A DNA stretch of 64,000 nucleotides from CATQHL01 sp965242895 (GCA_965242895.1 OZ251507.1:2232001-2296000), one strand, 5' to 3'; positions 1 through 11,168 are shown, counted from the stretch's first letter. Numbers and translations are program-made. The notes: a model not told the origin generated them from the letters alone.

Positions 1-2
1 TG

Positions 3-785
3 CTGGCCGAGAGGGGCTGTCTCGACAGCAAACCCGATGTTGCGATTTTCGCTGACACCGGGTGGGAGCCCCCAGCCGTGTATGAGAATTTGGAGTGGTT
101 GGAGTCTGAGCTGTCGTCGTTCCGTGTGCTGCGGGTTGGCGCTGCTCGTCCCCTTAAGGACGACGTGAAGGCGGGTGTCAACGCTAGGGGGAGGCCTTGG
201 CTGTCGATTCCGGTTTTTCTTGCTGCTCCTGACGGGACTCCCGCTGGGATGAATTGGCGGCAGTGCACGACCGACTATAAGATCAATCCGATTCGTTCGG
301 AGGTTCGCAGGCTTCTCGGGCTTCGAGTTCGTTCACCTGTTGCTCTGGCTACTTCAGTCGAGATGTGGCTCGGGATCACTACCGATGAGGCGGAAAGGAT
401 GAGGGTTTCGCCTGATCAATGGATAGTGAATCGCTATCCGCTCATTGACTTGGGCATGTCGAGGGAAGACTGCCTAGATTGGTTTGCTGACGAATTCCCC
501 GGTCGCGGCCTGCCGAGGTCTGCGTGCGTGGGATGCCCGTATAGGTCAGCTGAAGGATGGCTCCACATGCGGGATCAGGACAAAATTTCGTTCGAGGAGG
601 CGGTGAGGATTGACGAGGAATTGCGGGCGCCCGGCCACAACGCGTCGACGATGTTCCGCAACAAGGTGTTCTTGCACGCTCGCCGTGTTCCGCTCCGTGA
701 AGCCGTTGAAGCCGACGCTGCGGAGGCGGAGGTAGACAGCGGTGAGCACTGGGGTAACGAGTGCGCCGGCGTCTGCGGGGTCTGA
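3..785 (+). CDS. PAPS reductase-like (PP-loop/adenine nucleotide hydrolase fold) protein, 5' truncated by window edge
   Basis: The reading frame is open from base 3, so the gene begins before the window; the internal GTG at 78 is not the real start. The first visible residues include FADTGWEPPAVYENLEWLE, a signature of phage- and plasmid-type phosphoadenosine-phosphosulfate-reductase-like proteins, where the FADTG strand belongs to the nucleotide-binding fold. The C-terminal part carries SACVGCPYRSAEGWLHMRD, the typical CxGCPY block followed by a conserved Trp. The N-terminal SGGxDS loop lies outside the window, so activity cannot be judged. Such proteins activate substrates by adenylation in sulfur transfer or nucleic-acid modification; the true substrate here is unknown. 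It is followed by about 210 bases without a gene and then the phase-variable surface locus. Family assignment is firm, function is not. Confidence 0.75.
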   Translation: MAERGCLDSKPDVAIFADTGWEPPAVYENLEWLESELSSFRVLRVGAARPLKDDVKAGVNARGRPWLSIPVFLAAPDGTPAGMNWRQCTTDYKINPIRSEVRRLLGLRVRSPVALATSVEMWLGITTDEAERMRVSPDQWIVNRYPLIDLGMSREDCLDWFADEFPGRGLPRSACVGCPYRSAEGWLHMRDQDKISFEEAVRIDEELRAPGHNASTMFRNKVFLHARRVPLREAVEADAAEAEVDSGEHWGNECAGVCGV

Positions 786-923
786 TCCCTGGGCGCGACG
801 GCGGCGGTGCGGCGGGCGGAGCGGCGGCGGCGGGGAGGCGACCTGCTGTCGGGCTGCATTGCGATTGAGCGTCGAGGTCAGCACATGCGAGTGAGCATCT
901 GCAGCGCGTTACGCGTTGTTTCG

Positions 924-932
924 TGCTATACT
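924..932 (+). promoter_or_regulatory. Putative extended -10 promoter for the surface metallopeptidase gene
   Basis: TGCTATACT is a perfect extended -10 hexamer about 66 bases before the ATG at 998. No convincing -35 is visible 16-18 bases upstream. The same TGCTATAGT/TATACT wording occurs in the leaders of the four pilin genes (47.5, 49.6, 53.0, 55.1 kb), which hints at a shared promoter class. The rest of the 786-997 gap shows nothing else that I can support. Confidence 0.45.
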
Positions 933-997
933 AAGAAAATTATTCGAAGCCTTGGGATCGGCTTTTAAAGATTCCCCCGAACATGAAAGGAGTTGGC

Positions 998-3900
998 ATG
1001 CCGTTAGTCGGTCTGCTTTCCATAAGAATCGCATCGAGGTCCGCTTTGGCGGGCGTGTTGTTGGCTGCGTCGTTGGTGGCGCCTGTGGCTCTGTCCTCTG
1101 AGGATGTTTCCGCGCTAGGCGGGGATGAAGTTGAGGGGGGGGGGGGGGGGCATTCGTAGCCAGCTTCGGAAGTGATGGATCCCTCGCGCATCCCGTGGGG
1201 CTAGGGCCGCCCGCGGCGCTCGACGCCGTGAAGTCGTCCGCCGATTTTCAGCCTTCTCAGTCTGATTCGTCGTCGAGTTCGTCTGGCTCGTCGGGATCGG
1301 ACTCTTCTTCGTCTAGTCCATCGGGGTCGTCTTCGTCTAGTTCATCGGACTCGTCTTCATCCTCCTCATCGGACTCGTCTTCGTCTAGTTCGTCGGGGTC
1401 GTCTTCGTCCTCCTCGTCGGGGTCGGGCTCGTCTGGTGCGTCGGGCTCGTCGTCTGGTGTTGTGTGTGCGTCGGGTTTCGTGTTGTCGGGTGATGCTGTG
1501 TGCGTGGGGGTGGAGTCTGTTGCTTCGTTTTTGGCGTGTCCTGTTGGGTTTGAGCGTTTCAGCGTGGGATTGGGGTCGTCTAGTTGGGGTTGCCGCCGTG
1601 TCTTAGGTGAGGCGTCGGTGGCTTATTCCTGCTTGGAGGGTGTTTTGAGGGTTTCTGGGGATCGTGTGTGCGTGTGGGAGGAGGAGGTGGTGGAGTCCGC
1701 TGCGGCGTCTGCTAGCTGCAGTCCGGCTGGTGTGCCTTTGTCGTGTCGTTATGTGGACGCTGGCGGGGTGTCGCGTTTCGGGAGTCTGCGCTACGGATGC
1801 CCGCCGGATTGGGCACTCTCGGGGAGTTCGTGCTCGCGGTCGGAGTCGGTGGAGCGTTCGGCGCCGCCGGCTGTGGCTTATTCGTGCGGGCGGGGCGTCT
1901 TGGTGGGGTCTAGTTGTGTGGAGTATGCTGAGGCGGTGCGTTCCTGCTTGCCGGGGTGGGTGTTGCGTGCGTCGGGTTCGTGTGAGCGGGTGGTGCGGGA
2001 GGCGGCGCGTTCGGGGTCGGTTTCCCCCACGCTCACCTCTACGTCTACTTCCACGACGACAACGACGACGTCGACGACTGTTGTTTCGTCGGCGTCGAGG
2101 CCGGTTTCGGCGTCGTCGTCGCCGGTTGTGGTGGTGGGTCCTCCGGGGTTTCCTCGGGGTGTGAGGGTGTCGTTGGGTGTGGGGTCGGCTTCGTTGCGGT
2201 GGGAGCCTCCTGTTTCGGATGGGGGTTCGCCGATCAGTGGTTACAAGTTGGAGTTCCGAGAGGGTATAAATGGGGCGAAGTCGGTGGAGAAGTTGCCTGC
2301 TTCGGCGCGGGGGCGGGCGTTTTCTGGTTTGAAGGGTGGCGTGTCTTATTATGTGAAGTTGTGGGCGGTCAACAAAGCGGGGAAGAAGAGTGCTAAGGTG
2401 CTCAGGGGGGTGCGTCCCTGTTCTGCGGGGGAGAAGGTTGTGGTTCTTGCTCGTTACGATCGTTGCGAGCCGGTTGATCCGCCGCGTCCGCCTGCCCCTG
2501 GGGGGTTGGTTTTGACTCCGGGGGTGGGGTCGTTGAGGGTGAGGTGGGGGGCTCCGGCGTCTTCTACGGGTGATGCTGCGGTGGCGGGGTTTTCGGTGGG
2601 GTGGCGTCGTGAGCGCGGGGGGGAGTGGAGTTGGGCGGCGCCTGTGTTGGGTGTGGTGGCTTTTCCGGTGCTGGGTGTGGGGTCTTCGTCTTATGTGATT
2701 AGTGGTTTAACGGGAGGGGTGTCGTATCAGGTGAAGGTGGTGTCTTACAGTGTGAGGGGGGTGAACAGTTTTCCGGTGTTTGGGGATGGTGTGCCGTTGG
2801 TGGATCATTCGTGTCCTTCGGGTTCGGAGCCGGGTTTCTGGCGTCAGGTGTTCGACCCTGCGGTGGGGGTGTGCGTGGGTGCGCCTGGTGGGTTCACCAT
2901 GGAGGTTGATGAAGGCGGCGCCGGCGGGGAGTTGGCGGTGTCGGCGAAGTGGAGTGGTAGTGATTCTAGTCTTCGCGGGGGGCGCGGGTTTTCTGTTTTG
3001 AATCCTGTGTCGGAGTATGTGGTGCGGTGGCGCCGGTCGGGGTCTTCTGGGGATTGGGTGAGCGTGACGCGCCGCTGGGATGCAACACGTTTCCACCGGG
3101 GGTCTGTTTATTCTTCGAGTTTCTGGGAGGATGTTTACGTGATTGGGGGTTTGACGAATGGGGTGTCTTATGAGGTGGAGGTGGAGGCGCGCAACGTTGC
3201 TGGGTCGTCCTCGGCCGCGGCGTCGGGCGTGCCCTGTCCTGCTGGGATGAAGTACGACACGGGCAGGAGCCGGTGCGTGGGTCGCCCCCCTGAGCCGTTG
3301 CGGGTTGAGGTGACCCCGGGGGACCAGTCTTTGAGTGTGGAGTGGTGGCAGCAGGATCCCCTGCCCGATACCACTCCGGTGGACAGCTACCGTGTCGTGC
3401 TGCATTCGCTGTCGCGTTTCTCGGTGAACGAGATTTTGAATGGTCGCTATGCCTACGGGTTGGCTAGGACTAGACGGTCTTGGGGTGGGGGTTTCCCTAC
3501 TCCCAGTCCCCTGCCTCCCAATCTCCCGCCGTTTCTGGAGGGGGTAGGGAGTTTCCGAGAGTTTATTGTACCTTTACGGTACCATTACTCAAGTTTTGCG
3601 CCGCGTAAAGGGCGGTTGCGGAATGGTCATCATTATGTGGTGGTGGTGTATTCTGAGAACGCCGCTGGGGAGAGCAGGAAGTTCGCAGCGTCGGGCGTGC
3701 CTTGCGGGGACGATGACGAGGACTGCGCGGCCTGGCCTCCGCGTGGCCGTAGACCTGAACCTCTCGTATGCGCGGAGGGGACTCTCGTGGTCCGGGGGAT
3801 GGAGCGGTGTGTTGTTGCGCCTGCGTGCGCGCAGGGCCTGGTGCGCCCCCCGGGTGGCGGGGATTGCGTGACCCCTGGGGCGCCGAGTGTCGTGTCGAGT

Positions 3901-6657
3901 GAGTTCACGTCGCCTGTTTTGGATGTTTCCGCGGGGCCGAGGGCGGGGACGATAGACGTGAAGTGGGAGGACGGGGATTTCAACAATGGTGGTTTGGAGT
4001 TGGCGCGTTTCCTGCTGCGGTGGCGGCGCCTAGGGGGGCCGATCACGGCTTGGAACTTTGCTTCGGTGGCGCCTACTCTGCCTTCTGAGGGGGGGCGGAC
4101 GTTCAGGATCTCCGGTTTGGCTGTGGGTTCTCGTTACTTAGTGGAGTTGGCTGCTTGGAACGCTGAAGGCGTGAGCGGCTACATCCGCGGGACGGCCGAA
4201 CCCGGATGCGGGGTCGCTTATATCTTCACTCTGCAGCGTACTTACGTACCCCGCAGGCTTACTCATATAGAGGGCAAAGGGTTGTGCATTTACCCCCCGA
4301 AAGCGCCCGCAGGGCTCACCGTGCTGCCCTCCGCTAGTGCGCTGAACGTGTCCTGGCGGCAGGAGGCGTGGGATAATCACTATCCTGTTACTGGGTACAA
4401 ACTGCGCTGGCGGGAGGGCTCCACTGGGGCGTGGACGGAAGCAACCATCCCCTGGACGTCCGGCGTGGTTTCGGCTATGCCCGGGCCGCCGCGCAAGGAT
4501 TTCACTCACACGATCGGTAACCTCCCCCCCGGCGGCACTTTCTACGAAGTCCAAGTAGCAGCAGACAACCAAATCCCTGGGAGTCAGAGTCCTTGGGTCT
4601 CAGCGGATGTTACCAACTGCTTGAGGGGGCGTGTGCGTTTTACTGTTTCTTCTGGGTGTTCGGATTTCCCTGCTTTGCCTTCAAGCAGTTCGCGTGTTCC
4701 TGTTTTGTTCCTTTACCCGGGTTCGAGGGACGGGTCTCTCATAGCGGTCTGGTGGCAGAACGTCAACGATTACACTCCTTCGAGTTACAGGGTGCAGTGG
4801 AAACCCGACGGGGCGGCCGGGTGGTCGTCGACGGACTTGCTTGCCTCAGCGACTAACGTCCCGCTGCCGGCGGTTCGCTCCTCCGCCGGGTGGAGGCTGA
4901 ACTCCCGCGAACTGACCGGCCTGGACATGTGCACCCACGACGTCAGAATATTCGCCCTAAGAGGGATAGTGAGGGAAGGCAGCGCCGTTTCCTCGGCCGC
5001 CCCCCGTGGGACAGTAACCGACCCCGGGAGGTTGGAGCGTTCAGGGGTTTACGGGACGGGCGGGGGTCTCAGCGTGTTCTGGCAGCGCCCCGAGTGCGAC
5101 GGGGGGTCTCCGCTGAGTTACCAACTTCGCTGGGGGACCCTGTCAGGGACAACCTACACGCCGATCAGTTCAGCAACAGTAATCGACGACGGGAACCGGT
5201 TCTACCGCCACAACATCACCGGCCTGACCGACGGGCAGAGGTACCGGGTGACCGTGATCCCGGAGAACACGCCCCCAGGAGGTGGGACCAACTCAGGACC
5301 TCCTCGCGTAGTGGAACCCGTTCCGGATGCTGTCGCTGCTCCGCAGCCGATGTCTTGCGAGGCTAGAAACCTCGATTATTGTTGGGATCCGTACGCCCTG
5401 CCGCCTGAGAAGTGGGCTATTTTGAACGAACTGGTGCGGGAGGGGGAGTCGCTGAGGGTTTGCACGAGTTCGCAGGATCTCGTAGACGAGGTGGATGACG
5501 CTGTGGACGCGTGGAATAACGTGTTCCCCAATTTGTTCCACTTCGGGGGTTCCGTTTCCACCCCCGCCGAATGCGGGGAAGCCCCTAACCGTGTGATGGA
5601 CAGGCCGGTGATCAACAACCCTAGGGCGGGGGCTGCGGGTTTCGACATAGCGGTCATGGACTACAGGTGCGTGGAAAGCAGCACGGCTAACTCCTACGGT
5701 CAGTACTGCTCCGGGCCGGCGTCGAGTTGCCGAGCGGCCGCCTCCACTACCGACGTGTGGCAGAACTGCCTGCTAGGCGCCGCTTCCGAACACGACTTTT
5801 GCGAACTAGGCGCCGCCGCCGGGTGCGCGTACCTGTGGGAACACTACCCGAGAGCAGTGGACGCGACTTATTTCCACCCGCACCTAGTCAGAGGTTCGGT
5901 GACCAGAATCAACACCGCGGAAACCTGGGTGGTGGCCCACGAAATAGGACACTTCCTAAGCCTAGCAGACTACGGCTTCGAGTGCAGCAGAGTCCCCGGT
6001 TTGGCGTCCTCCCTGTACTCCTACGGAGTGACCCTCAGGGACTGGGAAACAGCGGTCGCCGACCAGCCCGCAACCCCGGACGTCGACTGCCGATCCACGA
6101 CCATAACCCCCCAAGACCGCGAAAACCTCCACTCCATCTACCACCCCCAAGCATTCACAAACCTAGAACTCGCCGCGGATCCTAACGATAGCGCTATGTT
6201 ACGCTTGCGGTTCGGCGAACCTCCGGAGGATTTGAACGGTGCGGAGCACCACGTGGCTTACAGGTACGTGATACTTCATCGCCCACCTAAAGCCAGCTCG
6301 AGCGCAGCCCCTAACAGGTTCATCCAACTGATGAACAACGGAACCCCCATCGTACTCACCCCAGAACAAACTAAAGGCTCAGATGTGGATGTGGGCGAGT
6401 TGGATCGTGGTCGTTTCTTGTTGACCTCGGTAGATTTGAATGATCCGGCTTTTGCGCCGTTGAGGGTGACGGGTCACGAGTTCGTGGTGGTGGGGGTGAG
6501 TAAGGGTGACCATAAGAGGGAGCCTGATAGGACTGTGAAGCCTCTTAACCCGGTTTCGGCTGCTGGTTTGGAGCACGCTGTCATGAGCTTAAACTTGGGT
6601 TCGGTGGGCGTAGATGACTGGACGTTGGGGACGCCTGTCTCCGTTGTTTACCCTTAG
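998..6657 (+). CDS. Giant secreted Ser-rich / fibronectin-III / snapalysin-like metallopeptidase, out of frame at a poly(G) tract
   Basis: An ATG at 998, eight bases after AAAGGAG, starts a classic signal peptide (MPLVGLLSIRIASRSALAGV, then a hydrophobic stretch and an Ala-rich end). This frame enters a run of 16 G at 1135-1150 and stops at 1157-1159. One extra G (17), or two fewer (14), would join it to the long frame that is open from the tract to 6657. That frame has a Ser/Gly/Asp-rich stalk (about residues 20-90, numbered from the GTG at 1195) and a Cys-rich region to about 310. About eight fibronectin type III domains follow (about 314-1380), then a peptidase domain with AHEIGHFLSLAD (HEIGH at 1582-1586). 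That motif fits the HExxHxxGxxD of snapalysin-type metzincins with Ser in the Gly position. A beta-rich tail ends the protein. It is probably a secreted or cell-surface protease or adhesin that can be switched off by slippage; an assembly error in the tract is the alternative. Confidence 0.75.
1135..1150 (+). repeat. Poly(G) tract, 16 G, between signal peptide and mature surface protein
   Basis: An uninterrupted run of 16 G lies within codons for Gly directly after the signal peptide. The upstream frame and the 5.5-kb downstream frame differ by one base across it, so tract length sets whether the secreted protein is made. By count, lengths of 14 or 17 restore the frame and 15 or 16 do not. 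Confidence 0.8.
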
Positions 6658-6708
6658 TCACAGTCCGAGTGGTCTAGGATACCCGAGTTAAAGGAAGGAG
6701 TGTCTCCC

Positions 6709-8823
6709 GTGAAACGTGGAATCAGTTTGCCGTTGTGTTTGTTGGTGGTCGTGGTGGCGGCGGCGTGCGGGGGGCAGAGCGCCTCGCCCGTTCCTCCTGG
6801 GGAGGGTGCTTCGCCGCCGCCGGGAGTGGCCGAGGTTCCGGTTGGCGCCGGCCCCACGGTTTCGGCGACTGTTCCGGTCGGCTCTGGTGTTTCCTCTGTT
6901 ACGGGCATTACTTTGGTGAGGTTGCCTGTGCCGGTCATGGAAAATGTCGTCCCTGTGGTGGAGGAGGTTGCTGGTGGGGGGTTCATTTCGGTGACCGCCG
7001 GTCGGGGTTACTCGTGCGGGTTGCGCGTGAATCGTTCGGTGGAGTGCTGGGAGTGGAGGACTGATTGGTTCGGGCGTACGAGGAGCAGGCTGGATAGGTC
7101 GAGCAGTGATCCCTGGGCGCCCCCCGGGGGGGAGTTCGCGATGGTGGGCGCTGGTGGTTGGGGCTACGCGTGCGGGATCCGCCCTACCGGAGGGGTTGAG
7201 TGCTGGAGAATGGGCCCTGTCGTCTTGGAGCAGCCCCCTGGGGGGGAGTTCACCACGGTCAGCGCTGGGTTAGAACACGCTTGCGCTCTCCGCCCCGGGG
7301 GGGAAGTGGAGTGCTGGGGTCACTCCTCCCGCCGGGAGGGCGTGCTGGTGCTCCCCGACGGGCCGTTCGCTTCTGTCGTAGCGGGTTCGGGTTTTTTGTG
7401 CGGGTTACGTCCCTCTGGTGAGGTGAAGTGTTGGGGGAGAGGTTACGGTGAGGGGGAGGCGTCGCCTCCTTCGGGTGAGTTCAAGTCGATCAGCGGAGGG
7501 GGTGGAAGTAATGTGTGCGGTTTCCGTCCGGACGGTTCTGTGGAATGCTGGAGGCCGTATTTTTTGCTGCCGGATTTCGCGGATGAGAAGGTATGGGAAG
7601 TTTCTTATTTCGAGCCAGATGGCGTGTTCGAATCGGTCACACCAGGTTTGGGGAGGTACGCGTGCGGGCTGCGTCCCTCTGGTGAAGTGGAGTGCTGGGA
7701 TCACAATGATGGCGGGCGGGCGGTCCCAGCCGCGGAAGGGAAGTTCACCCGGGTGAGCGTGAGGAATTTGGTTGCTTGCGGTCTCCCCGCCGGCGGTGGG
7801 GTGTTGTGTTGGAATGTTCAAACTGAAGGGAGAAGCCCTTGGTGGGTGCGGGAGGGGGAGTTCAAGTCGCTCAGCATCGGGGAGAGTCATATGTGCGGTT
7901 TAAGGGTTGACGGCGGGGTGGAGTGCTGGTCATCATGGTGGGAGAAAGAGTTCGAGGGGATTCCCTCACCGGATGGGCGGTTCGAGTCCGTGAGCGCTGG
8001 AGACGACTATTCCTGCGGCCTGCGCCCTTCTGGTGGGGTGGAGTGTTGGGGGTCGGACGAGTTCGGGAAGTCAGCACCCCCCGGTGGGGTGTTCACCCAG
8101 ATCATCACTTCTAAGGAGTTCGCTTGCGGATTGCGCCCCAATGGTGGGGTGGAGTGCTGGGGGGGCAGTGGTTTCCTGAAGCGGCAGAGCAAAGTGATGC
8201 CCCCTCGGGAGCGTTTAGTGTCAGTAGACGCAGGCTGGGGGGGCTGGTATAATCCCAGTTTCTCGACTTCGAGTGTGGGCCAAGGTGGCTTTACGGATTG
8301 GGGTTACTCGTGCGGGTTGCGGGGAGACGGCACGGCGTTGTGCTGGGGGGATGGCGGGTCCATAGGTGGGAGTTATTCCATCTTGTCTCCCCTCGGTGGG
8401 GTGTTCGAGGAGATAGAGGTCGGCATGTGGCGGGCGTGCGGGCTGCGCCCCGGAGGGTCGGTGGAGTGCTGGGGGAATATCGACGTCGCGGACGAGGAGA
8501 CCGGGTGGACGTACGCGGATGGTTACGTCGTCTACGAAGCCGATCCATCTAGTGGGGGAGGTTTCGTGGACGTGGAGTTAGGGGCTTGGCACGCCTGCGG
8601 GCTGCGCCCCGACGGTGGGGTGTATTGCTGGAACTGGCGGAGGGATGTCATGCACACTAATTACACCTTAGAGGGCCCTTACGTGTCGATCAGCGCGGGC
8701 TTCAGCCACACCTGCGGGCTGCGCCCCGACGGGGGCATAGACTGCTGGTGGCTCACCAGCAAAGACTTAGTCTCTAACCGAGTCGGAGGCTTCACAGCAA
8801 CATCAGAGGTGACAAAGGAATGA
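6709..8823 (+). CDS. RCC1-repeat surface lipoprotein, copy 1
   Basis: The start is taken as GTG 6709 because AAGGAAGG at 6691-6698 is correctly spaced for it and too close to the GTG at 6700. The N-terminus (MKRGISLPLCLLVVVVAAAC) ends in a lipobox, so the protein should be lipid-anchored at Cys. A Pro/Gly/Val-rich linker leads into 14 tandem repeats of about 40-50 residues. Each contains a CGLRPDGGVECWG-like core, as in bacterial RCC1-type beta-propeller repeats. Each repeat has two Cys, one before GLR and one before W, so every blade may be stapled by a disulfide, which suits an extracellular position. Fourteen repeats would be two seven-bladed propellers. The gene follows the giant metallopeptidase by about 50 bases and may share its transcript. 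It was duplicated together with the end of that gene. The ligand is unknown; adhesion is inferred. Confidence 0.8.
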   Translation: MKRGISLPLCLLVVVVAAACGGQSASPVPPGEGASPPPGVAEVPVGAGPTVSATVPVGSGVSSVTGITLVRLPVPVMENVVPVVEEVAGGGFISVTAGRGYSCGLRVNRSVECWEWRTDWFGRTRSRLDRSSSDPWAPPGGEFAMVGAGGWGYACGIRPTGGVECWRMGPVVLEQPPGGEFTTVSAGLEHACALRPGGEVECWGHSSRREGVLVLPDGPFASVVAGSGFLCGLRPSGEVKCWGRGYGEGEASPPSGEFKSISGGGGSNVCGFRPDGSVECWRPYFLLPDFADEKVWEVSYFEPDGVFESVTPGLGRYACGLRPSGEVECWDHNDGGRAVPAAEGKFTRVSVRNLVACGLPAGGGVLCWNVQTEGRSPWWVREGEFKSLSIGESHMCGLRVDGGVECWSSWWEKEFEGIPSPDGRFESVSAGDDYSCGLRPSGGVECWGSDEFGKSAPPGGVFTQIITSKEFACGLRPNGGVECWGGSGFLKRQSKVMPPRERLVSVDAGWGGWYNPSFSTSSVGQGGFTDWGYSCGLRGDGTALCWGDGGSIGGSYSILSPLGGVFEEIEVGMWRACGLRPGGSVECWGNIDVADEETGWTYADGYVVYEADPSSGGGFVDVELGAWHACGLRPDGGVYCWNWRRDVMHTNYTLEGPYVSISAGFSHTCGLRPDGGIDCWWLTSKDLVSNRVGGFTATSEVTKE

Positions 8824-8971
8824 CCACAAGAGGGAGCCGGATAAGACTTTGAAACCCCTTAACCCGGTTTCGGCTGCTGGTTTGGACCACGCTGTCATGA
8901 GCTTGTACCTAGGTTCGGCGGGCGTAGATGACTGGACGTTGGGGACGCCCGTCTCCGTCGTTTACCCTTAG
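8821..8971 (+). pseudogene. 3' remnant of the surface metallopeptidase gene between the two RCC1 genes
   Basis: This segment closely matches the last 150 bases of the metallopeptidase gene (about 6507-6657), including the same terminal TACCCTTAG stop. It has no start and no coding body. It is the scar of a tandem duplication that copied the gene end together with the RCC1 lipoprotein gene. Confidence 0.8.
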
Positions 8972-9020
8972 TACAGTCCTAGTGATCTAGGGTCCCCGAG
9001 TTAAGGAAGGAGTGTTTCCC

Positions 9021-11168
9021 GTGAAACGTGGAATCAGTTTGCCGTTGTGTTTGGCGGTGGTCGTGTTGGCGGCGGCGTGCGGGGGGCAGGGCGCCCCGCA
9101 CGTTCCCCCTGGGGAGGGTGTTTCGCCGCCGTCGGGGACGGGCGAGGTTCCGATTGTCGGCGGTTCCACGGTTTCGGCGACTGTTCCGGTCGGTTCTGGT
9201 GTTTCCTCTGTTACGGGTACTACTTTGGTGAGGTTGCCTGTGCCGGTTATGGAAAGCGTCACCCCTGTGGTGGAGGAGATCTCCGGTGGGGGGTTCATTT
9301 CGGTGAGCGCCGGATGGCGTTACTCGTGCGGATTGCGCGTGGACCGTTCGGTGGAGTGCTGGGAGTTTAGGACTGATTGGCTCGGGCGCACGAGGAGCAT
9401 GCTGGATAGGTCGAGCAGTGATCTTTCGGGCGGGACGCCTCCCGGGGGGGAGTTGGCGATGGTGGACGCTGGTTGGGGGTACGCGTGCGGGATCCGCCCT
9501 ACCGGAGGGGTGGAGTGCTGGAGAGGGGACCCTGTCGCCTTGGATCCCCCTGTGGGAGAGTTCACTTCGGTCAGCGCTGGATTAGAACACGCTTGCGCTC
9601 TCCGCCCCGGGGGGGAAGTGGAGTGCTGGGGTTACTCCTCCCCCCGGAAGGGCGTGCTGGTGCTCCCCGACGGGCCGTTCACTTCCATTGCTGCGGGTTC
9701 TGGTTTTTTGTGCGGGTTGCGTCCCTCTGGTGAGGTGGAGTGTTGGGGGCGCGGTTACGGTGAGGGGGAGGCGTCGCCTCCCCCGGGGGAGTTCAAGTCG
9801 ATCAGCGGCGGGGGCGGAAGTGATATGTGCGGTTTACGTCGGGACGGTTCCGTGGAGTGCTGGATGCACTATTCCCTGCCGGGGGAGCAAGAGGAATGGG
9901 ATGTCGCTTACCTGCGGGCACCCGGGGGTGTGTTCGAACAAGTCGAGTTGGGGGTGGCGGGGTCGTACACGTGCGGTTTGCGCCCCGGCGGGGAGGCGGA
10001 GTGTTGGAACAGGTACGACAGCGTGGAAGTGGACGGTCCTCCGAAAGGGGAGAAGTACATCGATCTGGCGGTATGGAGAGATCGTGCGTGTGGTGTGCGC
10101 CTCGATCACACGCGGATGTGCTGGGACCAAGACGCGGTCAGTAATGATAATTTCATACCAGGAGATGATAAGTTTATTAATTATGAGAGTGGGATTTCTT
10201 CATTTAGTTGCGGGGTGCGTATTGATGGCACTATTGAGTGCTTAGGGGGAAGACGCGTGCTTGAAGAAACGGGTTGGACAGAATGGGAGCGGCTATCTGC
10301 CCCTCCCGGGGTGTTCACCTCGGTCAGCGTAGGTTCTGATTATGCCTGTGGGCTGCACCCCGATGGTGGGGTGGAGTGTTGGGGGTCGGACTGGGGGTCG
10401 GATGAGTTCGGTAAGTTGACACCCCCCGGTGGGGTGTTCACCCAGATCACTACTTCTAGGGATTTCGCCTGCGGTTTGCGCCCCTCCGGTGGGGTGGAGT
10501 GCTGGGGGGGCAGTGGTTTCCTGAGGCGGCAGAGCAAAGTGGTGCCCCCTCGGGAGCGTTTAATGTCAGTAGACGCAGGTTGGGGGGGCTGGTATAACCC
10601 CAGTTCCCCGACTTCGAGTGTGCGCCACGGTGGCTTTATGGATTGGGGTTACTCGTGCGGCCTGCGGGAAGACGGCACGGCATTATGCTGGGGGGATGGC
10701 GGGTCCATAGGTGGAAGTTATTCCATCTTGTCTCCCCCCGGTGGAGTGTTCGAGGAAATAGAGGTCGGCATGTGGCGGGCGTGCGGGTTGCGCCCCGGGG
10801 GGTCGGTGGAGTGCTGGGGGAATATCGACGTCGCGGACGAGGAAACCGGGTGGACGTACGCGGACGGTTACGTCGTCTACGAAGCCGATCCCTCCGGTGG
10901 GGGAGGCTTCGTGGACGTGGAGTTAGGGGCTTGGCACGCCTGCGGGCTGCGCCCCGACGGTGGGGTGTATTGCTGGAACTGGCGGCGGGATGTCATGCAC
11001 ACTGATTATGTCTTAGAGGGCCCTTACGTGTCGATCAGCGCGGGCTTCAGCCACACCTGCGGGCTGCACCCCGACGGGGGCATAGACTGCTGGTGGCTCA
11101 CTAGCAAAGACTTAGTCTCTAACCGAGTCGGAGGCTTCACAGCAACATCGGAGGTGACAAAGGAATGA
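9021..11168 (+). CDS. RCC1-repeat surface lipoprotein, copy 2
   Basis: This is a paralog of the preceding lipoprotein with the same GTG start after AAGGAAGG, the same lipobox (VVLAAAC) and again 14 Cys-stapled CGLR...CW repeats. Signal peptide, repeats 1-5 and repeats 9-14 are close to identical to copy 1. Repeats 6-8 (about 9870-10320, against 7560-7990 in copy 1) differ strongly in sequence and length, so diversity is concentrated in the middle of the propeller. One repeat has ECL in place of ECW. The gene ends in the same residues as copy 1, and the bases after its stop again repeat the duplication junction. The role is unknown; surface display and recognition are inferred from the lipobox and fold. 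Confidence 0.8.
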   Translation: MKRGISLPLCLAVVVLAAACGGQGAPHVPPGEGVSPPSGTGEVPIVGGSTVSATVPVGSGVSSVTGTTLVRLPVPVMESVTPVVEEISGGGFISVSAGWRYSCGLRVDRSVECWEFRTDWLGRTRSMLDRSSSDLSGGTPPGGELAMVDAGWGYACGIRPTGGVECWRGDPVALDPPVGEFTSVSAGLEHACALRPGGEVECWGYSSPRKGVLVLPDGPFTSIAAGSGFLCGLRPSGEVECWGRGYGEGEASPPPGEFKSISGGGGSDMCGLRRDGSVECWMHYSLPGEQEEWDVAYLRAPGGVFEQVELGVAGSYTCGLRPGGEAECWNRYDSVEVDGPPKGEKYIDLAVWRDRACGVRLDHTRMCWDQDAVSNDNFIPGDDKFINYESGISSFSCGVRIDGTIECLGGRRVLEETGWTEWERLSAPPGVFTSVSVGSDYACGLHPDGGVECWGSDWGSDEFGKLTPPGGVFTQITTSRDFACGLRPSGGVECWGGSGFLRRQSKVVPPRERLMSVDAGWGGWYNPSSPTSSVRHGGFMDWGYSCGLREDGTALCWGDGGSIGGSYSILSPPGGVFEEIEVGMWRACGLRPGGSVECWGNIDVADEETGWTYADGYVVYEADPSGGGGFVDVELGAWHACGLRPDGGVYCWNWRRDVMHTDYVLEGPYVSISAGFSHTCGLHPDGGIDCWWLTSKDLVSNRVGGFTATSEVTKE

